Shown here one piece after another: positions 7,622 through 16,581 of a DNA stretch of 64,000 bases. Under the pieces are notes generated by a model. It ran no database searches, had not been told where the DNA came from, and saw nothing but the letters and a program-made list of their open reading frames with translations. A program made the translations under genes and the position numbers. Each line of letters opens with the position of its first letter. Position 1 is the stretch's first letter. This DNA comes from Arthrobacter sp. AQ5-06 (GTDB lineage Bacteria; Actinomycetota; Actinomycetes; Actinomycetales; Micrococcaceae): the NCBI RefSeq assembly GCF_003287955.1, contig NZ_QMKP01000008.1:1-64000 (forward strand). The letters are read 5' to 3'.

Positions 7622-9544
7622 GTGCAGTTCCACCACCACGGATACGTATCCGGAGACCCGCGAGTCCGGCCCGCCGCCGGCGTCGGCATCAATCGGCCCG
7701 CCGAGCTCCCCGATGAGGTAGACGTGCTCATCATCGGCACCGGACCTGCCGGCATGCTCACCGCCGCACAGCTGTCCCAGTTCCCGAACGTCACCACGCG
7801 CATCGTGGAGCGCCGCGCCGGGAGGCTCGCCATCGGCCAGGCCGACGGCATCCAGGCCCGCAGCGTCGAGACCTTCCAGGCCTTCGGCTTCGCCGAGCGG
7901 ATCATCGCCGAGGCATACGCGATCACCGAAATGGCGTTCTGGAAGCCGGACGCCGCGGACCCCTCGCGCATCATCCGGACCGCCCGTACCCAGGATGACC
8001 CCGCCGGCATCAGCGAGTTCCCGCACCTGATCGTCAACCAGGCCCGCGTGCTGGACTACTTCGCCGAGTACATGGCCAACTCACCTACGCGGATGTCGCC
8101 CGACTACGGCTTTGAATTCCGTTCCCTGAGCGTCGCGGACGAGGGGGAATACCCCGTCACCGTGACCCTTCTCCAAACCTCAGGCCCCAATGAAGGTCAG
8201 GAGCGCGTTGTCCACGCCAAGTACGTTGTCGGCGCGGACGGCGCGCGCAGCAAAGTGCGGGAATCCATCGGCTGCACCCTCGCCGGAGACCAGGCCAACC
8301 ACGCCTGGGGCGTCATGGATGCCCTCGCCGTCACGGACTTCCCTGATATCCGCACTAAGTGCGCCATCCAGTCCGGTACTGGCGGCAGTATCCTGCTAAT
8401 CCCGCGCGAGGGTGGCCACCTCTTCCGCATGTACGTGGATCTCGGCGAAGTAGACCCGAACGATAAGGGTGCCGTGCGTAACACCACCATCGAGGAAATC
8501 ATCGGCAAGGCGAATGAGATCCTCCATCCCTACACACTCGACGTTCGCAACATCGCGTGGCACAGCGTCTACGAGGTGGGCCACCGACTTACCGACCGTT
8601 TCGACGACGTCCTTCCGGATGAGCGTGGAACCCGCACCCCCCGCGTGTTCATCGCCGGCGACGCCTGCCACACCCACAGCGCCAAGGCCGGGCAGGGCAT
8701 GAACGTCTCCATGCAGGACGGCTTCAACCTGGCCTGGAAACTCGGGCACGTGCTCGAGGGCCGCAGCCCGGAAAGCCTGCTGTCTACATACTCAGCAGAG
8801 CGGCAGGTGGTCGCCAAAAACCTGATTGACTTCGACAAAGAATGGTCCACCCTGATGGCGAAGAAGCCCGAGGAGTTCGAAAACCCCTCGGAGCTGGAGG
8901 ACTTCTATGTCAGCACTGCTGAGTTCCCCGCCGGATTCATGACTCAGTACGCGCCGTCCATGCTGGTGGCCGCCGCTGATCACCAGGAGCTGGCTACCGG
9001 CTTCACGGTGGGCAAACGGTTCAAGTCCGCGCCCGTTGTTCGGGTCGGCGACACTAACCCGGTACATCTCGGCCACCACGCCACGGCGGACGGCCGGTGG
9101 CGGATCTACGTCTTCGCGGACACTGCTCTCCCGGGCGCAACGTCGTCCACGGAAGAGTTCGCCGAGTGGCTCGCGAGCTCGCCGCAATCTCCGCTGGCCG
9201 CAACGTCGTCGGGCGCCGATCCTGACGCCTGGTTCGACGTAAAGGTGGTCTACCAGCAGGGTCACCCGAGCATAGATTTCGGTGCTGTTCCCGGAGTGTT
9301 CAAACCCCAGGTAGGCCCGTTCAAGCTCACAGACTACGAGAAGGTCTACGCCACTGACCCTGCCGCGGATATCTTCGAGCTCCGCGGCCTGGACCGCGGC
9401 GGCGTCCTGGTCGTTGTTCGCCCCGATCAGTACGTGGCGAACGTCCTGCCGCTCACGGCAACGGCCGAGCTGGGAGCATTCTTCGCGCCCTTGCTGCCAG
9501 AGCGGAAGGCCGCGGCTGTATTGTCTGCGGCCACCGAACCGTGA
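7622..9544 (+). CDS. FAD-dependent aromatic hydroxylase (phenol 2-monooxygenase / 3-hydroxybenzoate 4-monooxygenase type)
   Basis: A flavoprotein of about 640 residues with the GxGxxG dinucleotide fold (VLIIGTGPAGMLTAAQL), the DG motif (YVVGADGARSKVRES) and the GD motif (VFIAGDACHTHSAKAGQGMN). It also has the C-terminal thioredoxin-like domain typical of the phenol hydroxylase clan (GGVLVVVRPDQYVANVLPL). The closest described type I recognise is MobA, 3-hydroxybenzoate 4-monooxygenase. Because it is divergent from hpaG, a hydroxyphenylacetate ortho-hydroxylase making homoprotocatechuate is an attractive alternative. GTG at 7622 is preferred because of AGGAA upstream; a GTG at 7610 is in frame. 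Confidence 0.85.
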   Translation: MQFHHHGYVSGDPRVRPAAGVGINRPAELPDEVDVLIIGTGPAGMLTAAQLSQFPNVTTRIVERRAGRLAIGQADGIQARSVETFQAFGFAERIIAEAYAITEMAFWKPDAADPSRIIRTARTQDDPAGISEFPHLIVNQARVLDYFAEYMANSPTRMSPDYGFEFRSLSVADEGEYPVTVTLLQTSGPNEGQERVVHAKYVVGADGARSKVRESIGCTLAGDQANHAWGVMDALAVTDFPDIRTKCAIQSGTGGSILLIPREGGHLFRMYVDLGEVDPNDKGAVRNTTIEEIIGKANEILHPYTLDVRNIAWHSVYEVGHRLTDRFDDVLPDERGTRTPRVFIAGDACHTHSAKAGQGMNVSMQDGFNLAWKLGHVLEGRSPESLLSTYSAERQVVAKNLIDFDKEWSTLMAKKPEEFENPSELEDFYVSTAEFPAGFMTQYAPSMLVAAADHQELATGFTVGKRFKSAPVVRVGDTNPVHLGHHATADGRWRIYVFADTALPGATSSTEEFAEWLASSPQSPLAATSSGADPDAWFDVKVVYQQGHPSIDFGAVPGVFKPQVGPFKLTDYEKVYATDPAADIFELRGLDRGGVLVVVRPDQYVANVLPLTATAELGAFFAPLLPERKAAAVLSAATEP

Positions 9545-9658
9545 GCCCTAATTAGGAACTAGAGCCTGACGATTTGTTGTCATCGTCGTAAACCACGCCG
9601 ATGTGCTGGTGGAATCGTGGATTGAACGGCGGCAGCGCGTGGCCAGCCGGAGGGTGCA

Positions 9659-9950
9659 CCGGCGTCGAACATTGCGCCCAAAGTGCCCCCGGACGGAATC
9701 ACCAGGCACGAAACAACGCTGCCGGCCGCCCCCTGGCGCCACGTCACCACGCCTCACCCGGGGCACGGTCCGGGGGAACTTTGGCGCGGACACGCCGTCA
9801 ACTATGACGCCGGCGTCGAACATGGCGCCCAAAGTGGCCCCGGACGGAATGCCCAGGCACGGATTGGGGCTGCCGGCCGCCCGTTGGCACCGCGTCACCA
9901 CGCCTCACCCGGGCCCGGGCCCCGGCCGGAATCACCAGGCACGAAACAAC
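9659..9950. repeat. Imperfect tandem repeat, period 151 bases, about 1.9 copies
   Basis: Copy one starts CCGGCGTCGAACATTGCGCC at 9659; copy two starts CCGGCGTCGAACATGGCGCC at 9810. They share further blocks, including GGACGGAAT, CCAGGCACG, GCTGCCGGCCGCCC and GTCACCACGCCTCACCCGGG. A partial third start, GGAATCACCAGGCACGAAAC, follows near 9928. No convincing coding frame runs through it. It ends directly at a strong hairpin (9951-9979). Origin unknown: the units are far longer than CRISPR repeats and lack spacers. Confidence 0.75.
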
Positions 9951-9979
9951 GGAAAGCCCCCTCGATGAGGGGGCTTTCC
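9951..9979 (-). terminator. Strong hairpin, 13-bp stem, 3-base loop
   Basis: GGAAAGCCCCCTC and GAGGGGGCTTTCC pair perfectly around GAT. The hairpin lies seven bases beyond the stop of the small minus-strand frame ending at 9987 and is followed on that strand by GTTGTTTCG, so it probably ends that transcript. It could also stop read-through from the hydroxylase gene 400 bases to the left. Confidence 0.65.
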
Positions 9980-9986
9980 GTCCTAA

Positions 9987-10220
9987 CTACCGCTTGACAT
10001 CGGGACCTTCCAGCGCTTGGACCTCCGCCGGGTCCAGACGCGGCGTCGTGGTGGTGTTCCCGGTGGCTTTTGCAACATCACCGAGGCCACGAACCGGGTC
10101 CGCGCCGGGACGATCGCCCGCCTCTGCCAAGTACTCCGTCGCGATAAGCCAGATCAGGTCGTCCACATCAGAGCCGGTAAGACACCGCGGCTTCTGTTTA
10201 TCTGGGGCGTAGGGACCCAT
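9987..10220 (-). CDS. Small hypothetical protein or gene remnant
   Basis: A 77-residue frame with an acidic helical stretch (SDVDDLIWLIATEYLAEAGD) and a charged tail (LDPAEVQALEGPDVKR). I do not recognise the family. In favour of a real gene: a strong hairpin follows its stop and the composition is protein-like. Against: no Shine-Dalgarno before the ATG and overlapping open frames on the other strand. It could be the C-terminal remnant of a regulator. Confidence 0.3.
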   Translation of the reverse strand: MGPYAPDKQKPRCLTGSDVDDLIWLIATEYLAEAGDRPGADPVRGLGDVAKATGNTTTTPRLDPAEVQALEGPDVKR

Positions 10221-10268
10221 TTGTCGAGATGCCGCTCATCCACCTGGTTTCAAGCGGGCCGTCTGGCT

Positions 10269-10298
10269 GAAACACAGGGGCGATCACCCCTGTGTTTC
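10269..10298. terminator. Hairpin downstream of benE, 12-bp stem
   Basis: GAAACACAGGGG pairs perfectly with CCCCTGTGTTTC across a six-base loop, 52 bases beyond the benE stop. It is the likely end of the catA-catB-catC-benE transcript. It has no long T run in either direction. Confidence 0.6.
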
Positions 10299-10349
10299 CG
10301 CTGATGGACCGAGCACGGACTGAGGGCCGGACCGCGTGGCGCGGCGGCG

Positions 10350-11633
10350 TCAGGTCGCGGTGTGGTCTTGACGCTCGAGTAGGCGGGATACGCCGTAGCC
10401 GATGACCACGCCCCAGAACGCGGCATGGATGTTGAAGAGGTCCAAGCCAGAGATCGTGACGACGAAAGTCACCAGCGCTCCCAGAGTGAAGTTCGTGGCG
10501 AATGCGGTAACGAAGGCCTGTTGGAGGGCCCGCAGCATCGCGAGGCCCCCCAGGGCCAGAATGAAGGCTTCGGGAGTGGCAAGCATGAAGCGGGTGAGCG
10601 TGGGGGCCAGCAGGGCGCAGACGAGAGACAGCAGGCCGTAGACCACTGCGGCGGTGTACTGGCGCTGTTTCTGCCCGGAGGAGGTCAGCAATGCGTTGGT
10701 GGGGCCGGTGACACAGGCCGAGACGGCGCCGAATGCGGCATTGAGCAGGGAGAACACCCCCGAGGTCATCGCGGAGACGTTGATCGGAGGGTGATGGCCT
10801 GCGGTCCGGAGCACGGCGGCTCCCTGCCCGTTCTGCACCACCAGTACCGTGAGCGCAAGGGGTATGACCAGTTCCAGTTGGGCGGCCCAAGTGAACTCGG
10901 GGGTAGTGAACACGGGGGCGGCTAGGACCCGACCGCCGTCCTCCATGGTGAACCGGCCGCTGAGTGCGACGGCGACGACGCCCACCGCAAGCGTGCCCAG
11001 TACCGGAGGGAGATACTTGCCCAGTGCTGGCACGGCGGCGAGCACGACGAACGCCACCACCATCGGTGCCGCCACTGCGGGGTCCGTCCGGGTGGAGGCG
11101 ACGATGTCCGTCCCGAACCGGAGGAACACGGCTGCAACCATGGCCATGACAATCGGCACGGGAATCGCGGCCATGATCGGGCGCACTACTCCGGTAGCAC
11201 CGAGGGCCAGGATCAGCACTCCGGCGGAAAAGAAGGCCCCGACCACCTCCGGGAAGGGCAGGTGCTGCAGGGACGGCCCCAGCAGTACGGTCCCCGGGAT
11301 GGACCAGGCGAAGCCCAACGGCTGGCGATAGATCAGTGACATGACCAAGGTCGCCGCGCCGGCCGAGAGGAAAATGGCGAAAACCCACGACGCGAGCTGG
11401 GACTGCGTCAGTCCGCCGAGCGACCCGACGGCAAGGGTGACTGCGACCGGCCCGGAGGCGGAGAAGGCCAATCCGACGACCCCGTTCGAAGCGTAGTGCG
11501 GGCCGATGTCCTTCAGGACGTCGCGCACTCCAGCCGGGCCGACCCTGGGCCGCTCGAAGAGCGGTTGGGCTCCCGGGTTCCGGCCCGATCCTGCCTCGGT
11601 AGTCGTGGACGGGGCCTTAGGGGGGTGGGGCAT
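10350..11633 (-). CDS. benE: Benzoate transporter BenE, integral membrane
   Basis: A 427-residue membrane protein of the benzoate:H+ symporter (BenE) family, with about 12 hydrophobic segments. Typical stretches are PLGFAWSIPGTVLLGPSL, the conserved SACVTGPTNALL region and FNIHAAFWGVVIGYGVSRL near the end. The ATG at 11633 is preferred over the longer frame start because AGGAG stands six bases upstream. It is the last gene after catC, supplying substrate for BenABC encoded divergently. A second candidate benzoate carrier of the AAHS family lies at 23.0-24.4 kb. Confidence 0.9.
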   Translation of the reverse strand: MPHPPKAPSTTTEAGSGRNPGAQPLFERPRVGPAGVRDVLKDIGPHYASNGVVGLAFSASGPVAVTLAVGSLGGLTQSQLASWVFAIFLSAGAATLVMSLIYRQPLGFAWSIPGTVLLGPSLQHLPFPEVVGAFFSAGVLILALGATGVVRPIMAAIPVPIVMAMVAAVFLRFGTDIVASTRTDPAVAAPMVVAFVVLAAVPALGKYLPPVLGTLAVGVVAVALSGRFTMEDGGRVLAAPVFTTPEFTWAAQLELVIPLALTVLVVQNGQGAAVLRTAGHHPPINVSAMTSGVFSLLNAAFGAVSACVTGPTNALLTSSGQKQRQYTAAVVYGLLSLVCALLAPTLTRFMLATPEAFILALGGLAMLRALQQAFVTAFATNFTLGALVTFVVTISGLDLFNIHAAFWGVVIGYGVSRLLERQDHTAT

Positions 11634-11742
11634 GGTGGCTCCTGAGCCATTACGGGTGGGGAAGATGGCCACTCATGAAGGAGTGGAAGGCTGTGAACTG
11701 CCGTCAAATATCAATCGTCCCTGAAGAATCCGCCTCAACCCG

Positions 11743-12021
11743 TCAACGGATGGAGTTGGGATGCTTGGCTAACGGTGCGACCTTAATTTTCATGAAGGGG
11801 TACATCGGAAATCCGCTCAGGATCTGGTGCAGCTCGTCGTTGGATCCGACGTCGAACACCGAATAGTTCGCGTACTCGCCGACCACTCGCCAGATGGAGG
11901 CAAGGCGGCCCTCCTGTTGCAGGGCCTGGGAGTACTCCTTCTCCAGCCCCTGCAAGCGGGTGATGTCCTCACTGGACAGGTGCGCTGGGAATTGCACATC
12001 CATGCGGGCCAAAAACAACAT
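11743..12021 (-). CDS. catC: Muconolactone delta-isomerase
   Basis: A 92-residue enzyme that converts muconolactone to 3-oxoadipate enol-lactone. The start MLFLARMDVQFPAHL and the segment IWRVVGEYANYSVFDVGSND are hallmark CatC sequences, and the length matches the family (about 92-96). A strong Shine-Dalgarno (AAGGAGAAG) precedes the ATG. It lies 24 bases after catB. The later ortho-pathway enzymes (enol-lactone hydrolase, CoA transferase, thiolase) are not in this window. Confidence 0.95.
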   Translation of the reverse strand: MLFLARMDVQFPAHLSSEDITRLQGLEKEYSQALQQEGRLASIWRVVGEYANYSVFDVGSNDELHQILSGFPMYPFMKIKVAPLAKHPNSIR

Positions 12022-12045
12022 TTTTCTTCTCCTTGGTGGTCGAGG

Positions 12046-13146
12046 TCAGGACAGGCGGTACATCGCGAGTTTGTCCTCGTCGATCTCTGCTCCCACCCCT
12101 GGCAAATCGCGCACGGAAATCGTGCCGTCGATTATCCGGAGCGGATCAGCCAGCAGGTCGTCGGCCATGTCGAGGAAGTTCGACAGTTCCCCGGCCCGGC
12201 GGCTGGTGGCCTCGTGGGCGGCGCCGAAGGTGACGGTAGCAAGCGAACCGACCTGGGTGTCGATCTGGTTGCCCATGGTCACATCCACGCCGAGGCCGGT
12301 GCACAACCCCAGTATCTCGGTGGCTTCGGTGAAGCCGGAACGGGCGGTCTTGATACAGATGGCATTGCAGCCGCCCGAAAGCAGTTCCCGCGACGCGTCC
12401 CCTGCGGTGGGGACGGATTCATCGCCCACCACCGGGATTGGCGATTTGTCGACCAGGCGGCGGCGGCTCATTGTTTCCTTGGCGTCGCAGGGTTCCTCGA
12501 GCAGGGTCAGTCCCAACCCCTCGGTGCGCCGAAGCACCTCGAGGGCCTCATTTGCGGTCCAGCCGCGGTTCGCGTCAATATACAGCTCCACGTCTTCCCC
12601 CAGTCCCTCGCGCAGCACGTGGCAGGCCTCCACATCCAAGGACAGCGGCCGGCGGCCCACCTTCAGCTTGAAGGTGGTGATGCCATATTCCTCGCCGAAG
12701 CGCAGGGCTTCGTCCAGGAGTTCCTGCGCCGGCCGGAAGCCGAGCATATGGCTGACCCGCATGCGGTCTGTATACCCACCAAGCAGCTTGTGGACAGGAG
12801 TGCCGAGCGTCTTGCCGATTGCGTCCCACACCGCGATGTCGACGGCGCCCTTCGCCACCTGGTTGTGTATGGTCCGGCGCATTACCGCCTGGATCTGCTC
12901 CCGGTCCACGATCTCGAGACCCATGAGCTGCGGGGCGAAAGTCTTCTCGATAATCGTCCCGATGGACTCCTGCGTCTCACCGTAGGTGTAAGGACGGGGA
13001 GGGGCGTCTGCAACTCCCACGACGCCGTCGTTGGTGTGCACACGTACCAGAACATGGTCGGCGGTTGCCACCTCACCGCTGGCGAACTTCAGCGGGTGGG
13101 TATACGGGATGGAGTAGGGAATCACTTCAATCCGTTCGATTTTCAA
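12046..13146 (-). CDS. catB: Muconate cycloisomerase
   Basis: A 366-residue enolase-superfamily enzyme that closes cis,cis-muconate to muconolactone. The KxK base motif is in TTFKLKVGRRPLSL. Metal ligands are in LYIDANRGW (Asp), LLEEPCDA (Glu) and PVVGDESV (Asp), and the second catalytic Lys region is in NAICIKTARSGF. The start is a TTG preceded by AAAGGAA; no in-frame ATG sits near the expected N-terminus. It lies between catA, with a 122-base gap holding a hairpin, and catC. Confidence 0.93.
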   Translation of the reverse strand: MKIERIEVIPYSIPYTHPLKFASGEVATADHVLVRVHTNDGVVGVADAPPRPYTYGETQESIGTIIEKTFAPQLMGLEIVDREQIQAVMRRTIHNQVAKGAVDIAVWDAIGKTLGTPVHKLLGGYTDRMRVSHMLGFRPAQELLDEALRFGEEYGITTFKLKVGRRPLSLDVEACHVLREGLGEDVELYIDANRGWTANEALEVLRRTEGLGLTLLEEPCDAKETMSRRRLVDKSPIPVVGDESVPTAGDASRELLSGGCNAICIKTARSGFTEATEILGLCTGLGVDVTMGNQIDTQVGSLATVTFGAAHEATSRRAGELSNFLDMADDLLADPLRIIDGTISVRDLPGVGAEIDEDKLAMYRLS

Positions 13147-13198
13147 CGGCGCGGTTCCTTTCGGTTCGGTCGGGAGGTCAATCGATGCAGGGAGGAAC

Positions 13199-13230
13199 GG
13201 GTGCCCCAGAGCTCACGTTCTGGGGCACCC
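13199..13230 (-). terminator. Intercistronic hairpin between catA and catB
   Basis: GGGTGCCCCAGA and TCTGGGGCACCC form a perfect 12-bp stem with an eight-base loop. There is no T run, so it is more likely an mRNA stability or partial attenuation element than a full terminator, since catB has no obvious separate promoter. Confidence 0.6.
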
Positions 13231-13268
13231 CATAGGCCTTAGAGCACGGCCATGTCAGGAGAGAATCC

Positions 13269-14153
13269 CTACCTGGACTGTCCCACCTTGGCCAGGACGT
13301 AGTCGTAAGAGGCTTCCTCGCCGGCAGCGCCGTCGGTTCGCGGTTTGGTATTGAGCATTAGCTCCGGCTTGACCGCCGAAGCAATGTCGTCGGCATTGTG
13401 CGGGTCACCGGGGAAGTAGAGCTGCTGGGTTACGGGCTGGTAGCCAGGCGCGGAGACCTTTATGTGGATGTGAGCGGGGCGCCAGGCGTGCCACCCCGCG
13501 GCACTGATCAGCTGCCCACAGGCTCCGTCAGTGGGGATCTGGTAGGGAGCCGGTCGCATGGTGTGGAGGACGAATTGTCCATCGCTGTCGGCCTGCACGT
13601 TCGCACGGAACAGCCAGTCAGGCAGTCCCGGGGCGTACTGGGAGTAGAAGCCGGCCGCATCCGCATGCCAAATCTCCAGCTGTGCACCTTGGATGGGGTC
13701 ACCGTCGATGTCGGTAAACCGGCCGCTGAACTGCAGCGGAATGCCCTCTTCATCATCACGCATCTCAACCGTGGCAGGGGACTCGAGCACCGGCGAGTTC
13801 GGGACGTAGTACGGCCCCTCGATGGTGCCCTTGGTGCCGGGACGGTCCTGGGAGTTGACATCTTCCACGGTGTGCTCGAGCCACACGTCAAGGAACAGGG
13901 GCCATTCGCCATCATTGCCCACTTTGATAAGCCAGGCTTTCAGGGCGTTGTACTCCTCGTAGGTGACTTCGTGCTCGACGACGATGTCGTTTGCAGCCTT
14001 GATGAGGGCCCCGGCGAGCAAGCTCACGCGCTCCTTTGTAACCCCCAATCCCGCTAGCTTGCCGGACGCGGCGAAGCGTTCGGTCGCCTTTGAGCCGGCC
14101 TCCAAGGCCGTGCCTTCTTCTTCCTTGCGGGTGTCCAGCTGATTTTCAGTCAT
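13269..14153 (-). CDS. catA: Catechol 1,2-dioxygenase (intradiol)
   Basis: A 294-residue non-heme Fe(III) enzyme that opens catechol to cis,cis-muconate. Motifs: the dimerisation helix region at the N-terminus, IEGPYYVPNSPVLESPA with the first Tyr ligand, GAQLEIWHADAAGFYSQY with the second, and the His pair in GWHAWRPAHIHIKVSAPGY. The real start is the ATG at 14153 (MTENQLDTRK); a longer open frame upstream has no start signal and reads into the control region. It is first of the cat genes and divergent from benA. Confidence 0.95.
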   Translation of the reverse strand: MTENQLDTRKEEEGTALEAGSKATERFAASGKLAGLGVTKERVSLLAGALIKAANDIVVEHEVTYEEYNALKAWLIKVGNDGEWPLFLDVWLEHTVEDVNSQDRPGTKGTIEGPYYVPNSPVLESPATVEMRDDEEGIPLQFSGRFTDIDGDPIQGAQLEIWHADAAGFYSQYAPGLPDWLFRANVQADSDGQFVLHTMRPAPYQIPTDGACGQLISAAGWHAWRPAHIHIKVSAPGYQPVTQQLYFPGDPHNADDIASAVKPELMLNTKPRTDGAAGEEASYDYVLAKVGQSR

Positions 14154-14489
14154 GGTGATCTCCACACTCCTCCTAGCATCGGGGACAGGAGATGATCCCG
14201 TCCGCCGTGACGCGCCGGCCGCGGGCTTGGCACCCGCCGGTTTACCGGCTTCACGTGACGTCCATCTCATGCTAGTTAGCGAATAAGGACGAAACAAGTA
14301 CCGATTTAGCGCTTATTAGGTCACTAAAGTTACATAAAAACACCCTTGGTTCAGACTAGGGTTTTGCCTGATGTGAGAGCCGTCACCTTACGCCAGGATC
14401 GTTGAGACACATTCATTCCGCCCGAGGGGTCGAAACGAGGCTGCACAGTCGCTGCCCTCACCCTCACCCCTCCAAAGAAGGAGCACACC
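14154..14489. promoter_or_regulatory. Divergent catA-benA control region
   Basis: A 336-base gap with an AT-rich core (about 14265-14370), unusual in this GC-rich neighbourhood, so it probably holds both promoters. TTAGCGAATAAGG (14276) and TTAGCGCTTATTAGG (14306) are related words 30 bases apart. Their inner parts, AATAAG and CTTATT, are inverted to each other, forming a candidate operator. A further imperfect inverted repeat, AAAACACCCT with AGGGTTTT, lies nearer benA. BenR (18991-21876) or the LysR protein are candidate binders. Confidence 0.5.
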
Positions 14490-15872
14490 ATGACCGAGAA
14501 TCTGACACGTGTCCGTGAAGTACTGGCTGACGCCGTCGTCGACGATCGAGAAAACGGCGTTATCCGGGCAAAGCGTGAAATCTTCACCGACCAGGACATC
14601 TTCGAACTGGAGATGAAGCACATCTTTGAGGGCAACTGGGTGTACCTTGCCCACGAGTCGCAGATTTCCAATGTGGGGGACTACTTCACCACACACATTG
14701 GCCGGACTCCCGTCGTCCTCACCCGGGACAAGGACGAGAAGATCAACTGCATCGTCAACGCGTGCTCCCACCGCGGCGCGATGCTGTGCCGACGCAAGAC
14801 CGACAACAGGACCACCTTCACCTGTCCCTTCCACGGCTGGACCTTCAAGAACTCCGGCGAACTGCTGAAGGTCAAGGACTCCCGCAACGCCGGATACCCG
14901 GAAACCTTCAACAAAGAGGGGTCACACGACCTCACCAAGGTCGCCCGCTTCGACTCCTACCGCGGCTTCCTGTTCGGCTCCTTGAATGCTGACGTTCTTC
15001 CGCTCGAAGAACACCTGGGAGACGCCACCAAGGTCATCGATTCGATTGTGGACCAGTCCCCGGAGGGACTTGAGGTCCTGCGCGGGTCTTCCACCTACAC
15101 CTACGATGGCAACTGGAAGGTCCAGGCGGAAAACGGCGCCGACGGCTACCACGTCACAGCCGTGCACTGGAACTACGCCGCGACTACTGCCCGCCGAAAT
15201 GCCGGTGACTCCGCCAACAGCACCAAGGCTATGGATGCCGGCAAGTGGGGGAAGGTCAAAGGCGGCTTCTATTCCTACGACCACGGGCACTTGCTGCTGT
15301 GGCAGGAGTGGAGCAACCCCGAAGACCGTCCGCTGTGGGACCGTCGCGACGAACTCGTCCAGAAGTACGGCGAGGAGATGGCAAACTTCATGATCAACAT
15401 CTCTCGCAACCTTTGCCTGTACCCGAACGTCTACATCATGGACCAGTTCTCCTCGCAGATCCGTCACTTCCGCCCGATTTCAGCGGACCAGACCGAAGTG
15501 ACGATCTACTGCATTGCACCAAAGGGTGAGTCGCAAGAGAACCGTTCAAAGCGCATCCGGCAGTACGAGGATTTCTTCAACGCGACCGGCATGGCCACGC
15601 CGGACGACCTCGAAGAGTTCCGCTCCTGCAACAAGACCTACTGGGCCACCTCGGCGCCGTGGAACGACATGACGCGCGGCTCTACCCACGAGATCACGGG
15701 TCCTGACGAGCAGGCCACAGCACTCGGCATGTCCCGCGTAATCGCCTCTGGTGTGCGCACCGAAGACGAGGGGCTGTACCCGATCCAGCACGGGTACTGG
15801 AAGGAAGTAATGGACAAGGCCCTGGCCGACGCGGAACCCGTTGCCCAGGAAACCGTCCCGGTCACTGCGTGA
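14490..15872 (+). CDS. benA: Benzoate 1,2-dioxygenase, oxygenase large (alpha) subunit
   Basis: A 460-residue Rieske oxygenase subunit that dihydroxylates benzoate. The Rieske cluster is formed by Cys92, His94 ([11 protein letters not shown]), Cys112 and His115 (TCPFHGWTF). The mononuclear iron site lies in [15 protein letters not shown] with the two His ligands. Length matches BenA proteins (about 450-460). It begins at an ATG with AAGGAG upstream and is followed 38 bases later by benB. Confidence 0.95.
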   Translation: MTENLTRVREVLADAVVDDRENGVIRAKREIFTDQDIFELEMKHIFEGNWVYLAHESQISNVGDYFTTHIGRTPVVLTRDKDEKINCIVNACSHRGAMLCRRKTDNRTTFTCPFHGWTFKNSGELLKVKDSRNAGYPETFNKEGSHDLTKVARFDSYRGFLFGSLNADVLPLEEHLGDATKVIDSIVDQSPEGLEVLRGSSTYTYDGNWKVQAENGADGYHVTAVHWNYAATTARRNAGDSANSTKAMDAGKWGKVKGGFYSYDHGHLLLWQEWSNPEDRPLWDRRDELVQKYGEEMANFMINISRNLCLYPNVYIMDQFSSQIRHFRPISADQTEVTIYCIAPKGESQENRSKRIRQYEDFFNATGMATPDDLEEFRSCNKTYWATSAPWNDMTRGSTHEITGPDEQATALGMSRVIASGVRTEDEGLYPIQHGYWKEVMDKALADAEPVAQETVPVTA

Positions 15873-15910
15873 CCGATACCTCGAACCCACACAGAGAGTG
15901 CTGAACACCA

Positions 15911-16447
15911 ATGGCCAACCTGCTTAACTCCCAGACCGCGCTCAAGAGCGCCCACGAAATCGCCACCCTCGAGACCGTCCGCGCCTTCCTTTACAGGGAA
16001 GCCCGGCTCCTGGACGACCGCCAGTTCGACGAGTGGCTCCAGTGCTACCACCCGGACTCCGAGTACTGGATGCCGGCGTGGGACGTCGACGACCGGCTGA
16101 CCGTGGACCCCCAGAACGAGATCTCACTCATCTATTACGACAACCGCGGCGGTATCGAGGACCGGGTGTTCCGGATCAAGACGGACCGCTCTTCGGCTAC
16201 CTCCCTGCCGGAGCCCCGCACCGGACACAACATCACGGACATTGAGGTCCTGGAGCAGGACGGCGCCGAGGTCAAGGTCCGTTTCAACTGGTTCACCCTG
16301 TACTTCCGTTACAACACCACCGACACCTATTTCGGCACGAGCTTCTACACCATCGACCTCGCCGGCGAGCAGCCGGTGATCCTGAAAAAGAAGGTTGTCC
16401 TGAAGAACGACTACATCCACCACGTGGTGGATGTCTACATGGTCTGA
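15911..16447 (+). CDS. benB: Benzoate 1,2-dioxygenase, oxygenase small (beta) subunit
   Basis: A 178-residue ring-hydroxylating dioxygenase beta subunit with the cystatin-like fold. Typical features are the N-terminal helix VRAFLYREARLLDDRQFDEW, the segment YHPDSEYWMPAWD, and the strands VRFNWFTLYFRYNTTDTYFG and VILKKKVVLKNDYI. It is structural and assembles with BenA as a hexamer in known systems. It is separated from benC by 134 bases holding two overlapping hairpins. Confidence 0.95.
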   Translation: MANLLNSQTALKSAHEIATLETVRAFLYREARLLDDRQFDEWLQCYHPDSEYWMPAWDVDDRLTVDPQNEISLIYYDNRGGIEDRVFRIKTDRSSATSLPEPRTGHNITDIEVLEQDGAEVKVRFNWFTLYFRYNTTDTYFGTSFYTIDLAGEQPVILKKKVVLKNDYIHHVVDVYMV

Positions 16448-16455
16448 CGGCATCG

Positions 16456-16505
16456 GGCACCGTCCCGGCCCGACCGGGACGGTGCCGGCAGGACCAACCT
16501 GCCGG
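16456..16505 (+). terminator. Two overlapping hairpins between benB and benC
   Basis: Hairpin one: GGCACCGTCCCGG with CCGGGACGGTGCC, 13 bp, five-base loop (16456-16486). Hairpin two: CCGGCAGG with CCTGCCGG, 8 bp, five-base loop (16485-16505). They share two bases. No T run follows, so this looks like a partial attenuator or RNA processing/stability site that would lower reductase relative to oxygenase. Confidence 0.6.
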
Positions 16506-16581
16506 CTCATCTGCTCATACGAGACATCCGCACTAACTTTTTCGGGGTTGCTGGGAAGCGACACCCAACCAGGAGGAAATC

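Noticed and set aside
9659..9950. Repeat array considered as CRISPR
   Set aside because: Units of 151 bases, only about two copies, no spacer pattern and no cas genes.
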